NCBI GenBank assembly: GCA_009377585.1
Contig: WHTS01000065.1
Span: forward strand, 1-32,465
DNA from: Betaproteobacteria bacterium
Lineage (GTDB): Bacteria > Pseudomonadota > Gammaproteobacteria > Burkholderiales > WYBJ01
Length of the DNA: 32,465 nt
Direction: 5' to 3'
Shown here one piece after another: positions 16,901-26,406 of this stretch. The notes below the pieces were generated by a model. That model saw only the letters and a list, made by a program, of their open reading frames with translations, did not search any database and was not told the DNA's origin. The first letter of the stretch is position 1, and each line of letters begins with the position of its first letter. The translations under genes were made by a program, and so were the position numbers.

Positions 16901-17065
16901 CTCGACGGGACAGGCCGGGCGGAGGCGCTGCAGCAGGCACAGCACGAGATCCGACGCCGGCCGCGCTGGGCGCATCCGGGCATCTGGGCTGCCTTCGTGG
17001 CCTGGGGCGCGGCCGGAGCGTTGTCGCACAATGTGCTGGCGCCGGACATGGAGCGACTGCAATGA
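13910..17065 (+). CDS. TPR-CHAT protease
   Basis: The product is 1051 residues, cytosolic. About residues 50-560 are tandem tetratricopeptide-type helix pairs; clear examples read SIHNNLGQLDERAGELESAE, ADNLGSVLVRRGKLDRAEEL and LGNLGYVCFLRDDEHRADEL. A charged helical stretch (~570-650) leads into the CHAT domain (~660-1045) with His864 in LLHVATHGWF and Cys946 in VVLSACDTGLG, both intact. The tail PGIWAAFVAWG is the usual CHAT end (HPxYWAAFvl.G). TPR-CHAT proteins act as regulated caspase-like proteases; the best known is the CRISPR-linked Craspase subunit, but no cas genes lie here. GGAGGG precedes the ATG by 7 nt. Its TGA overlaps the next ATG. Confidence 0.93.
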   Translation: MDARGSAFAEEVARLQALWNERPQDAVARARELLGQASPQLPAELPVAHGANLLGVFFFDRGFDAEARRACNLALELLERSAQQGAGLASSIHNNLGQLDERAGELESAERHLERALALRPDADLDGAEGAFTADNLGSVLVRRGKLDRAEELHRHALRVLQGLGPRYLADVATVLGNLGLLYRRRDETARARATLLRAIHTHLLVGSLESSDASIPLVNLIALLLKRDEEQRADEMIDWLLRAAGGGTDVKKHRIARALLELGSEAFRRAQLGPAERLATRALDLLEAIYGSAAPQTVRALRLLANVQAHKGNIEPAEQGLLRLLAMPGFEPEKSAELLIDLGKTLRERGPGSFPAAIGMFERAIRLLRERGAPEPQRLASALGNLGYVCFLRDDEHRADELYTQALALGDANVLGNEYPWLLYNQALLHYHLAKHEAARDGMERALQHWQASLGPSHPFIATVHANLALVHWARDDFGAAQRAFVLARQLGAGDFQRTLLVGSERERLEAAHVEQSELYRLVSFCFAAGARGEVARATAELLLERKAGVLDALAFTHARVRARLDAVAREQLDRVEELRRRIAHTVLSAQLFGDRYDPRALAALQAEEDRLQTEISHEHAIGLGALEPVTLSAVQGALSERTVLVEYLRWSRFDPVRRGSGTPWREQRYAAMVLRDSGDPCWFDLGEANAIDGAAHELRALLRDLDSDTDAVSAAAADLYERLWGAFDALLAGASLLLVAPDGELNLLPFAILGAPMLAERYVVSHLTSGRELLRSSPPAAADAAVVIVVDPDFDAVDVSGAPVAAASVPSTLRLEPLPGTRDEAEVIAALFPRCRVLAGADANVSALKAIERPALLHVATHGWFTPAGETPPLLASSSLRVGGEYLFIERALRPAAANPMLHAGLALAGANRSAPGRSSGFVTAAELAALDLRGTELVVLSACDTGLGAIPAGGEFAGLRRAFAIAGAAAQVISLWEVDEDATTALMESFYRRLLDGTGRAEALQQAQHEIRRRPRWAHPGIWAAFVAWGAAGALSHNVLAPDMERLQ

Positions 17066-18192
17066 CTGCGGATCCGATTGCTGCGCTCAAGGCACTTGCG
17101 CAACAGGCCTCGGGCCTCACCGATGCCGCCGGTGTGAGCGAGTTGCTCGGACAGGCAAGGACGATTGCCCATGACGATTCCCTGCCGGTGAGCCGCGGCT
17201 TCGGCCTTGCCCTGCTGGAAGCGGCTACGGCCCTGGTCCCGCGGGGTGAACCGCACGCGGTCGAAGACCTGTTTCTGCAGGCACAACGCGTATTCGAAGC
17301 CACGGGTCAGCATCATGTCGACGATGACTTGCTGCTGTGGCACAACCTCGGTGCGCTCTACGAGATGCACGGTGCGATCGAGCAACGCAACCAGACGATG
17401 GCGCTCATCGGCCAGGTCGCCACCCACTACACGGGTCCGCTCGAACGCCGCGGCGCAGACGTATTGCTCGATATGGCGGTTTTGTATCACCGCGCTCGGC
17501 TGGTGGAGCCAATGTTGACGATGCTGCGGCAGGTGCATCGCTATCGCACCTCGGATGCTTCGGCGCCCGCTGATCGGCTGTCCTGGCTGCAGATCTACAC
17601 CGAGCTGTTGCTCCGGGCCGAGCGTGTCGACGATGCGCTGCCGCTACTCGCCGATGCAATCGAGCTGGCCCACGACATCGGCGACGCGCAATGCGAGGCG
17701 AGCCTGCTCAACACCAGTGCCCGCGTCTTTTCGGCGCGCGGCGATCACGCAAGCGAGTTGCGCGCGCTGGAGCGTGCGCGCACGGTGATCGATAGCACGC
17801 CGGCGCTCGCCGATACGCAACTTGCGGCGGCTGTCTTGCATAACCTGGTCGGCCGGCTGCTCTCCGCGCGGGATTCGAAGCGCTACCCGGAAGCCGTCAC
17901 CCTGAGTGAGCGCGTCATCGACATCCTGCCGCGGCTTGGACACTCGGACAGCGACGACTTCGCCCATGCGCTGTACCAGCGTGCGCTGCTGGCCGAGTAC
18001 GGCGGCGACTGGGCCGGCGCCGCGCGCGGCTACTCGGCTGCGGCTGCCGTGCCGAAGGCCGCTGCACTGGACACGGCAGAATGGCTGTCCCTGGCCGGCC
18101 GCGCCTGGTACGAAGTGGAAGCGTTCGATGCGGCCAGCGAATGCTACCTGGGTGCAATTCGGCGGCGGATCGCTGCCTCGACCGAGACCTGA
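17062..18192 (+). CDS. TPR-like helical repeat protein, partner of TPR-CHAT
   Basis: The product is 376 residues with no recognised catalytic motif. Alanine/leucine-rich helix pairs of TPR spacing run throughout (for example LLLWHNLGALYEMHGAIEQR, then ADRLSWLQIYTELLLRAERV, and a final AGRAWYEVEAFDAASECYLG). It starts by ATGA overlap with the TPR-CHAT stop, so the two are made together, suggesting a complex. Possible roles are sensor, inhibitor or substrate of one of the proteases. The function cannot be told from sequence. It ends 23 bp from a convergent Bug gene. Confidence 0.82.
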   Translation: MTADPIAALKALAQQASGLTDAAGVSELLGQARTIAHDDSLPVSRGFGLALLEAATALVPRGEPHAVEDLFLQAQRVFEATGQHHVDDDLLLWHNLGALYEMHGAIEQRNQTMALIGQVATHYTGPLERRGADVLLDMAVLYHRARLVEPMLTMLRQVHRYRTSDASAPADRLSWLQIYTELLLRAERVDDALPLLADAIELAHDIGDAQCEASLLNTSARVFSARGDHASELRALERARTVIDSTPALADTQLAAAVLHNLVGRLLSARDSKRYPEAVTLSERVIDILPRLGHSDSDDFAHALYQRALLAEYGGDWAGAARGYSAAAAVPKAAALDTAEWLSLAGRAWYEVEAFDAASECYLGAIRRRIAASTET

Positions 18193-18215
18193 GCGGGCGC
18201 CACGCGCGGCCGCTA

Positions 18216-19184
18216 CTAATCCACCTTCGCGCCGGTGGCCTTCACGACCTTGCCCCAGAGCGCGTACTGGCTGCGAATGTAGTCGCCGAATTCCGCCGGA
18301 GTGCTCGGAACCGCCTTCTGTGCGAGCGGATGCAGGCGCTTGTGCACGTCGGCATCGTTGAGCGCGCGCACCAGCGCGGCGTTGAGCTTCGTCACCGCTT
18401 CGGCCGGCGTGCCGCTCGGAACGACGAACCCGTACCATTCCCGAGCCTGGCCGAAATCGCTGAATCCCGCCTCGGTCATGGTCGGAATGTCGGGCAGGCT
18501 TTCCTCGCGCTTCGGTCCCGAAACGCCGAGCGCGCGCAGCTTCCCTGACCGGATGTGCGGCCCCACCGAGGTCGGCACCGTGAACATGATGCCGACATGG
18601 CCGCCGAGAAGATCTGTTAGAGCTGGTCCCGCTCCCTTGTAGGGAACGTGCACCATCTTCGTTTTCGTCGTCAGGCGAAAGAGCTCGCCCATCAGCTGCG
18701 GCCCGGCGGAGGTGGACGCGAACGTGAGCTCGCCGGGGCGCGAACGTGCGAGTTGAGCCAATTCCTGCATCGACTTCGCCGGCACCGAGGGATGCAGCAC
18801 GAGGATATAGGGCATCTCGGTGCCGCGCGAGACGGCCGCGAAATTCTTCAGCGTGTCGTAGCTCAGCCTGCTGTACATGTGCGGGTTGATGGTGAGCGCG
18901 CCTGAATGCGCGAACAGCATCGTGTAGCCGTCGGGCGCCGCCTTGGCGCCGAGCGCAGTGCCGACGGTTCCCTGCGCACCACCGCGATTGTCGACCAGGA
19001 CTTGCTGGCCCAGGTATTCCGTCAACTTGGGCGCGAGGATGCGCGAGAGCGCATCGGTGCCGCCGCCGGGCGGGAAGGGCACGATGAGGCGGATGGATCG
19101 TTCGGGATACGGCGCTGCGGCGCAAACGGGCCCTGCGGCCAGCAATGCAAGCGACAGGAATGCGATGTGACGGTACTGCGGCAT
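18216..19184 (-). CDS. Bug-family (TctC-like) solute-binding protein
   Basis: The product is 322 residues with a signal peptide (MPQYRHIAFLSLALLAAGPVCA, cleavage near 22). The mature part has the family blocks YPERSIRLIVPFPPGGGTDA, VDNRGGAQGTVGT, MVHVPYKGAGPALTDLLGG and SLPDIPTMTEAGF. GGAGG at 19189-19193 precedes the ATG. It is the last gene of a minus-strand run with a hydrolase, a deacetylase and another Bug protein, so it probably binds the compound that those enzymes process. No transporter membrane genes are nearby. Confidence 0.95.
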   Translation of the reverse strand: MPQYRHIAFLSLALLAAGPVCAAAPYPERSIRLIVPFPPGGGTDALSRILAPKLTEYLGQQVLVDNRGGAQGTVGTALGAKAAPDGYTMLFAHSGALTINPHMYSRLSYDTLKNFAAVSRGTEMPYILVLHPSVPAKSMQELAQLARSRPGELTFASTSAGPQLMGELFRLTTKTKMVHVPYKGAGPALTDLLGGHVGIMFTVPTSVGPHIRSGKLRALGVSGPKREESLPDIPTMTEAGFSDFGQAREWYGFVVPSGTPAEAVTKLNAALVRALNDADVHKRLHPLAQKAVPSTPAEFGDYIRSQYALWGKVVKATGAKVD

Positions 19185-19240
19185 GACTCCTCCGTGAGAT
19201 CGTTCTTGGACGGGGTGCTCCCGCAGGCGAGCGGCCGCGC

Positions 19241-20257
19241 TTATTCCAGAAAGGTCGACAGCGCCGCATCCGCGATGGCGAACGCCTGCGTGCCCGAGCC
19301 TACCACGCCGGAATAGCGCGAGAAGAAAAGATAGCCGTCCACAGGCGCGGTCAGCACCTCGATCACGCGCAAGGTGTGCAGATCGACAACCTGGCCGAGG
19401 CGGGTGCCTGCCTCGACCCGCTTGCCCAGATCGTCGGCGCGCTCGAAGAACGATTCCAGGTAGCCGCTTTGCTTCGGCCGGATTTCGCGCCGCGCCTTGG
19501 AGTCGAAGTGGATCTGCCGCGGTGGTTTTGCCGTGGGCCCCGGCAGCATGCCGAGCGCGCCCATCACGTTCTTCAAGCCGTCGATGGCCTGACGCTGATA
19601 GAGCGCCGTGTTCTCGGGCCCCAGGTACGAGCCGCCCATCTCGGGATTGAACGCCGGGATGCCGATGCCATTGGCGTAATGCGAGGCGGCGCCGGCAAAC
19701 TCGTTCTCGTGCACGAACGGTTGCCCGAAGGCGCGCGCGATGTCGAGGGATCGCTGCTTGACCTCGGCCGCGGCCTGGCTGTTGTAGTCCACGCGCGCCT
19801 GCAGCCGTCCGCCGCTGCCGCCCGAATGGAAATCGATCAGCGCATCGGCGTGCCGGATCACGTGCTCGGCGATTTGCGCGGCGATCATCTGCGTCGTGTT
19901 GCCGCGGGCATTGCCCGGGTAAACCTCGTGCAGGTCGGTGCGGCCGTGCTGCTCCGGCGTCTGTCGCCCGAAGTTCGCCATCGCGAGCGGATTGGCGACC
20001 GAGATGAGTGCGAGCCTTCCCTGTAGCGTCGCGGGGTCGAGCGTATCGAGCAGCGTGCGGATGGCGGTGGAGGGCAGGAATTCGTCGCCATGGGTATTGG
20101 TGACGATGCCGAGCGTCGGCCCGGGCTTGCTTCCGGTGACGACGTGCAACGGCAGCGCCAGCATGGCGCCGTTGAGCATGCTGGTCACTTCGATGCGCGT
20201 GAACCAGCGGCCCTCGGGTTGCCCGTCCCACAGCGGCTTTGCTTCGGTCTTTGCCAT
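19241..20257 (-). CDS. Succinylglutamate desuccinylase/aspartoacylase family (M14-like) amidohydrolase
   Basis: The product is a 338-residue cytosolic zinc hydrolase of the AstE/AspA fold. Zinc ligands are visible as His56 and Glu59 in NTHGDEF and His144 in LIDFHSGG. The second half (~250-338) includes the beta-rich AGTRLGQVVD...APVDGYLFF domain seen in this subfamily. Members remove acyl groups from N-acyl amino acids or related amides. The ATG lies 8 nt after the deacetylase stop, so the two are co-transcribed and their reactions are likely sequential. Confidence 0.9.
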   Translation of the reverse strand: MAKTEAKPLWDGQPEGRWFTRIEVTSMLNGAMLALPLHVVTGSKPGPTLGIVTNTHGDEFLPSTAIRTLLDTLDPATLQGRLALISVANPLAMANFGRQTPEQHGRTDLHEVYPGNARGNTTQMIAAQIAEHVIRHADALIDFHSGGSGGRLQARVDYNSQAAAEVKQRSLDIARAFGQPFVHENEFAGAASHYANGIGIPAFNPEMGGSYLGPENTALYQRQAIDGLKNVMGALGMLPGPTAKPPRQIHFDSKARREIRPKQSGYLESFFERADDLGKRVEAGTRLGQVVDLHTLRVIEVLTAPVDGYLFFSRYSGVVGSGTQAFAIADAALSTFLE

Positions 20258-20265
20258 CGTCTTTC

Positions 20266-21177
20266 TCAGCTTCCGGGGATGATGCCGGGCTTCATCGCGT
20301 AACAGTGATCGGCGACGTCCTCCGGCTTGCACTTCCACACCCTGTCCATGCACCTGGACGCGAAACAGTGCTTCAGGGCGGTGCGCAGCGGGCGCAGCCG
20401 GAACGGATAGCCGAACACGAAAGGGTGGATGGAGATGTTGCACACCAGCGGGTGCTGCGCGCTCTGCTCGACCATTTCCTCGAACTGGTCGACCATCATG
20501 TCGCAGAACTCGCGACCGGTATGCTGGCGATGGATGATCTGGGGCGAATCGTTCAGCTCGGCCGGATAGGGCACCGACAGGATCGGGCCCGAGCGCGTGC
20601 GCATCCAGATCGGCTGATCGTCGTGCGGCCAGTCCATGAGGTACTTGTAGCCCGCCTCCTTGAGGACATCGGGCGTCCAGGGATTCTCGTAGGTGCCCGC
20701 GCCCATCCAGCCCTTCGGCGGCCTGCCCTCGTGGCTGCGGAATGTTTCGGTGATCTCGGCAATGACCCGCACCTCGTCGGACTCCCAACGGAAATCCTGC
20801 AGGTTCTCGGAGTTGGTGCGCCCGTGCCCGACGATCTCGTCGCCGCGCGCCCGGATGCGTTCCATGATCTGCGGCGCGTGCTCGTAGAGGAGGCTGTTCG
20901 CGTTGTGCGCGAGCGGCATGTCGAGCTCCTGGGCGAGGTCGAACAGCCGCCAGATGCCGATGCGGTTGCCGTAATCACGCCAGGAGTAATTGCGTTGCGT
21001 CTGCGGTTCGCCGTGCTTGGCGTTGTCGTGACCGCGACCCTTGCCGTAAGCGTAGATCTCGACATTGGTCGTGATGCAGAACGCGAGCCGCTTGCCGCCG
21101 GGCCAGGTGTAGTCCTTGCGCTCGGTGAGCGGCACGTAGTCGTAGCGCGATTGCTGAGGTACGAGCGACATCGCCAT
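20266..21177 (-). CDS. Polysaccharide deacetylase family protein (PuuE allantoinase-like)
   Basis: The product is 303 residues with a NodB-type (CE4) fold. It begins with a PGGKRLAFCITTNVEIYAYG motif as in PuuE-like proteins, where the usual catalytic Asp of deacetylases is replaced (NVE). EIVGHGRTNSENL follows in the second motif position, and SIHPFVFG near the C-terminus carries the last conserved His. In PuuE enzymes this fold opens cyclic ureides or cleaves C-N bonds in small molecules, so action on a small amide is more likely than on a polysaccharide. GGAGG at 21183-21187 places the start at 21177, not at the ATG at 21189. Confidence 0.88.
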   Translation of the reverse strand: MAMSLVPQQSRYDYVPLTERKDYTWPGGKRLAFCITTNVEIYAYGKGRGHDNAKHGEPQTQRNYSWRDYGNRIGIWRLFDLAQELDMPLAHNANSLLYEHAPQIMERIRARGDEIVGHGRTNSENLQDFRWESDEVRVIAEITETFRSHEGRPPKGWMGAGTYENPWTPDVLKEAGYKYLMDWPHDDQPIWMRTRSGPILSVPYPAELNDSPQIIHRQHTGREFCDMMVDQFEEMVEQSAQHPLVCNISIHPFVFGYPFRLRPLRTALKHCFASRCMDRVWKCKPEDVADHCYAMKPGIIPGS

Positions 21178-21182
21178 TCGAT

Positions 21183-21187
21183 CCTCC
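21183..21187 (-). promoter_or_regulatory. Ribosome binding site deciding the deacetylase start
   Basis: GGAGG on the minus strand, 5 nt before ATG 21177. It overlaps the codons just after the alternative ATG at 21189, which argues against that earlier start. Confidence 0.65.
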
Positions 21188-21224
21188 ATTGAGCAAGCCT
21201 GCCGGTCTCGATGCCGGCGCGGCG

Positions 21225-22202
21225 TCAGTCGATATGCGCGCCCGAAAGCTTGACCAGCTTGCCGAGCTTGGTCATTTCCGCGCTCATGTGCGCGGCGAAC
21301 GCATGCGGCGAATTGGTGACTGCCACCGCGCCCACTTTGCTGTAGATCTTCTCGAGCTCGGGCAGCCGCACCACCTTGCCGATCTCCGCGTTCAGTCGTT
21401 CGACGATGGGCGCAGGCACGCCGCGCGGGCCCAGTATGCCACTATAGAGCACCAGCTCGAACTCCGGCAGACCCGCTTCCTTCAGCGTCGGCACGTCGGG
21501 CGCGGCTGCCGATCGCTGGGGCGTGGTCACGGCGAGCGCACGCAGCTTGCCGGCCTGCACGTTGGGGAGCGCCGGCGGCATGGTCGAGAAGGAAAGCGCG
21601 ATTTCGCCACCGAGCAGGGCGGCGACCGCCTGCGGGCTGCCCTTGTAAGGTACGTGGATCATCCGGACGCCCGACATCGACTTGAGCATCTCGGCGGCCA
21701 GGTGAAGGATGGTGCCGTTGCCCGAGGAGCCATGCGCGATTTCGTTCGGGCGTTTCTTGGCGAGCGCCACCAGCTCCTGCACTGATTTCGCCGGCAGCGA
21801 CGGATGCACCAGCAGCATGAGCGGGGTCGCGGCGATCAGCGTGATGGGCGTGAAATCCTTGAGCGAGTCGTACGGCAGCTTGCGATACAGGCTCGCGTTG
21901 ATCGCGTGCGTGGTGATGTCCTGCAAGAACAGCGTGTAGCCGTCGCCGGGCGATTTGGCGATGAGATCGGAGGCAATGGTGGTGCCCGCGCCCGGGCGCG
22001 GATCGACCAGGACCTGCTGGCCGAGCCTGTCGGAGAGCTTGGCCCCGATCGCGCGTGCAAGCACGTCCGAGATGCCGCCCGGGGTGAAGCCATGAACCAA
22101 GCGGATCGGCTTGCCCGGGTAGCCGGTCTGCGCCCATGCGGGCGCGGCCGCAAGGGTACAAGCGAGCAGGCCACTCGCCAATGCGAGGTATGTCATTCTC
22201 AT
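21225..22202 (-). CDS. Bug-family (TctC-like) solute-binding protein
   Basis: The product is 325 residues. The signal peptide MRMTYLALASGLLACTLAAA ends in PAWAQ near residue 25. Family blocks: YPGKPIRLVHGFTPGGISDV, VDPRPGAGTTIAS, MIHVPYKGSPQAVAALLGG and APDVPTLKEAGLPEF. The start is 22202 or the ATG two codons later (22196); no clear ribosome binding site is seen. It is the first gene of the minus-strand run that continues into the deacetylase after 47 bp. Confidence 0.94.
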   Translation of the reverse strand: MRMTYLALASGLLACTLAAAPAWAQTGYPGKPIRLVHGFTPGGISDVLARAIGAKLSDRLGQQVLVDPRPGAGTTIASDLIAKSPGDGYTLFLQDITTHAINASLYRKLPYDSLKDFTPITLIAATPLMLLVHPSLPAKSVQELVALAKKRPNEIAHGSSGNGTILHLAAEMLKSMSGVRMIHVPYKGSPQAVAALLGGEIALSFSTMPPALPNVQAGKLRALAVTTPQRSAAAPDVPTLKEAGLPEFELVLYSGILGPRGVPAPIVERLNAEIGKVVRLPELEKIYSKVGAVAVTNSPHAFAAHMSAEMTKLGKLVKLSGAHID

Positions 22203-22349
22203 CGAGGGACCATCGAGTGGATCAGGAGTTCGAATACTACTCCGATGACTCGTGTCCGACAGAACGCGTTTCGCGTCCAACCTCGCGTGCGTAGGGTGGG
22301 ATTCGGGCTTGCGCTCGGTCGCCGCCGGGGAAGGAGCCTGCAGGCCTGT

Positions 22350-24833
<2,484 letters not shown>

Positions 24834-24840
24834 CGGCGCG

Positions 24841-24845
24841 CCTCC
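24841..24845 (-). promoter_or_regulatory. Ribosome binding site deciding the kinase start
   Basis: GGAGG on the minus strand, 7 nt before ATG 24833; the in-frame ATG at 24878 has no such site. Confidence 0.6.
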
Positions 24846-24867
24846 GTCGGCGGCGGGTTTGACGATC

Positions 24868-24908
24868 TGTCGCTTCATGTGGGAACGCGGTGTCGTTTCA
24901 TGTGGGAA
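24868..24908. repeat. 18-bp imperfect direct repeat carrying ATG codons
   Basis: On the plus strand TGTCGCTTCATGTGGGAA (24868-24885) and TGTCGTTTCATGTGGGAA (24891-24908), one mismatch, period 23. Each contains a minus-strand ATG; only the first is in frame with the kinase. Confidence 0.65.
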
Positions 24909-25167
24909 TGCGGCAGCAAGCGTGGTTTCCACCTGCCTGAATCGGCGAGGCGGGTTTCGAGAGCTTGCGGCCGCAGCCCGGTTGCGCCGCATACCGCGGC
25001 GGCACTGGGTATAACGGCACTCTCGCGCCAAGGCTTAAGAGCCCGGGAATGCTTGATCGACCCTTCGCAGGGCCGCCGCGGCGTCGCGCCGCCGCGCTGT
25101 GCTAGCATCGTTCGCAGGTGTCCCGAAAGCGGTCGTCACGACCGGCTATCGAAGTCAGGAGGAGTGC

Positions 25168-26406
25168 ATGAGCGGGGTTTACGAAGGGCTCACGGTGGTC
25201 GAACTGGGCGATCGCCGCAACCAGTGGGCGGGCAAGCTGCTCGCGGACGGGGGCGCGCGCGTGATCCAGATCGAGCCCATCGACGGCAGTGCCGGCCGCT
25301 GGTGCGGCCCCTTCGTCGACGACAAGCCCGATCCCGATCGTTGCCTGGACTACTGGTGGAATAACACGGGCAAAGAGAGCGTCGCCCTCGATATCATGCG
25401 TAAGCCCGGCCAGGATCTCCTGAAGAAGCTACTCGCGCGCGTCGACGTTTTCCTGGAGAGCACGCCGCCCGGGACCCTGGCGGAGCTCGGCCTGGACTAT
25501 GGGTCCTTCCCGGAAAACAGGACGCTTATCTATACCTCGCTCACCGACTTCGGGCAGGACGGGCCCTGGCGCGATTTGCAGATGAACGCCGCCGCCCATC
25601 TCGCCCTCGGCGGCCAGATGTCCAGCAGCGGCTATTCGGATCCTCTGACGACGCCGATCGGCGGACAGGGGAATCACGCCTGGCACATGGGATGCGCCTT
25701 CGCGCTGCACGGCATCACCGTCGCGCTTTTCGACCGGCTGACCTCCGGCGAAGGCCAGTACATCGACGTCTCCATCCACGACGCCTGCTCGATCGGTACC
25801 GAAGCCGCAGTGCCGCAGTGGATGTACTACGGCCAGACGATGTACCGCCAGACCGGCATGCACGCCAATCCGAAACGCCAGCCTCGCCTGCAGCTTCCCA
25901 CCGCGGACGGCAAGTACATGATCGCCGTGATGCAGAACTTCGGTCCGCGTGTCTGGGAGCGTCTGATCAAGTGGATGGACGAGAAGGGCGTGACGGGCGA
26001 GCTGCACGACGCAAGCTACCAGGACGAGGCGTTCCGCATGTCCGAGTACCGGACGGGCAGCATCATACGTGACGCCATCGCGCGTCTCATCGCCGCCAGC
26101 GATGGTGAAGCGTGCTTCCATCGCGCGCAGTCTTACGGCATCTCGTGGGGCCTCGTGCACGCCGCCGAAGAGAATTACGACATCCCGCACTACCATAGCC
26201 GCAACTACTGGCGCTCGATCGAGCATCCGGAGATCGGCCGCGTCATTCCGTATCCGCGCGGGCCGTTCGCGTGCGATGCGATTGGAATCGAGCCCCGGCG
26301 CCGCGCACCTCTGCTCGGCGAGCACACGCGCCAGGTGCTGCAGCAGGACCTCGGCCTCTCCGAGGAGGACATTGCATCACTGACCGCTGCGGGAGCGGTT
26401 CGATGA
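25168..26406 (+). CDS. Class III CoA-transferase (CaiB/BaiF) subunit lacking the catalytic Asp
   Basis: The product is 412 residues. The start GLTVVELGDRRNQWAGKLLADGGARVIQIEP is the family N-terminus with its nucleotide-type loop. DRLTSGEGQYIDVSIHDA is the conserved segment after the active site. The Asp that forms the aspartyl-CoA anhydride in this family is not present at the matching place: the protein reads GQGNHAWHMGC. It is therefore probably a structural or substrate-binding subunit of a heteromer with the next gene. AGGAGG with 5-nt spacing sets the ATG at 25168. The next gene overlaps its stop. Confidence 0.88.
   Translation: MSGVYEGLTVVELGDRRNQWAGKLLADGGARVIQIEPIDGSAGRWCGPFVDDKPDPDRCLDYWWNNTGKESVALDIMRKPGQDLLKKLLARVDVFLESTPPGTLAELGLDYGSFPENRTLIYTSLTDFGQDGPWRDLQMNAAAHLALGGQMSSSGYSDPLTTPIGGQGNHAWHMGCAFALHGITVALFDRLTSGEGQYIDVSIHDACSIGTEAAVPQWMYYGQTMYRQTGMHANPKRQPRLQLPTADGKYMIAVMQNFGPRVWERLIKWMDEKGVTGELHDASYQDEAFRMSEYRTGSIIRDAIARLIAASDGEACFHRAQSYGISWGLVHAAEENYDIPHYHSRNYWRSIEHPEIGRVIPYPRGPFACDAIGIEPRRRAPLLGEHTRQVLQQDLGLSEEDIASLTAAGAVR

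Larger units (their letters stand above)
24834..25167. other. 334-bp divergent region between the kinase and the CoA-transferase operon
   Basis: Contains the kinase GGAGG site, an 18-bp direct repeat (24868-24885 and 24891-24908, 17 of 18 identical) and, rightward, an extended -10-like TGCTAGCAT (25100-25108) about 60 bp before the CoA-transferase ATG, with no convincing -35. Confidence 0.45.

Noticed and set aside
10422-18192. Craspase-like CRISPR association of the TPR-CHAT gene
   Set aside because: No cas7-11/gRAMP gene, other cas gene or CRISPR repeats in the window; the neighbours are a lipase, a second CHAT protease and a TPR protein.
21225-22202. Complete tripartite tricarboxylate transporter
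   Set aside because: Only binding proteins are present; no TctA or TctB membrane genes occur anywhere in the window.
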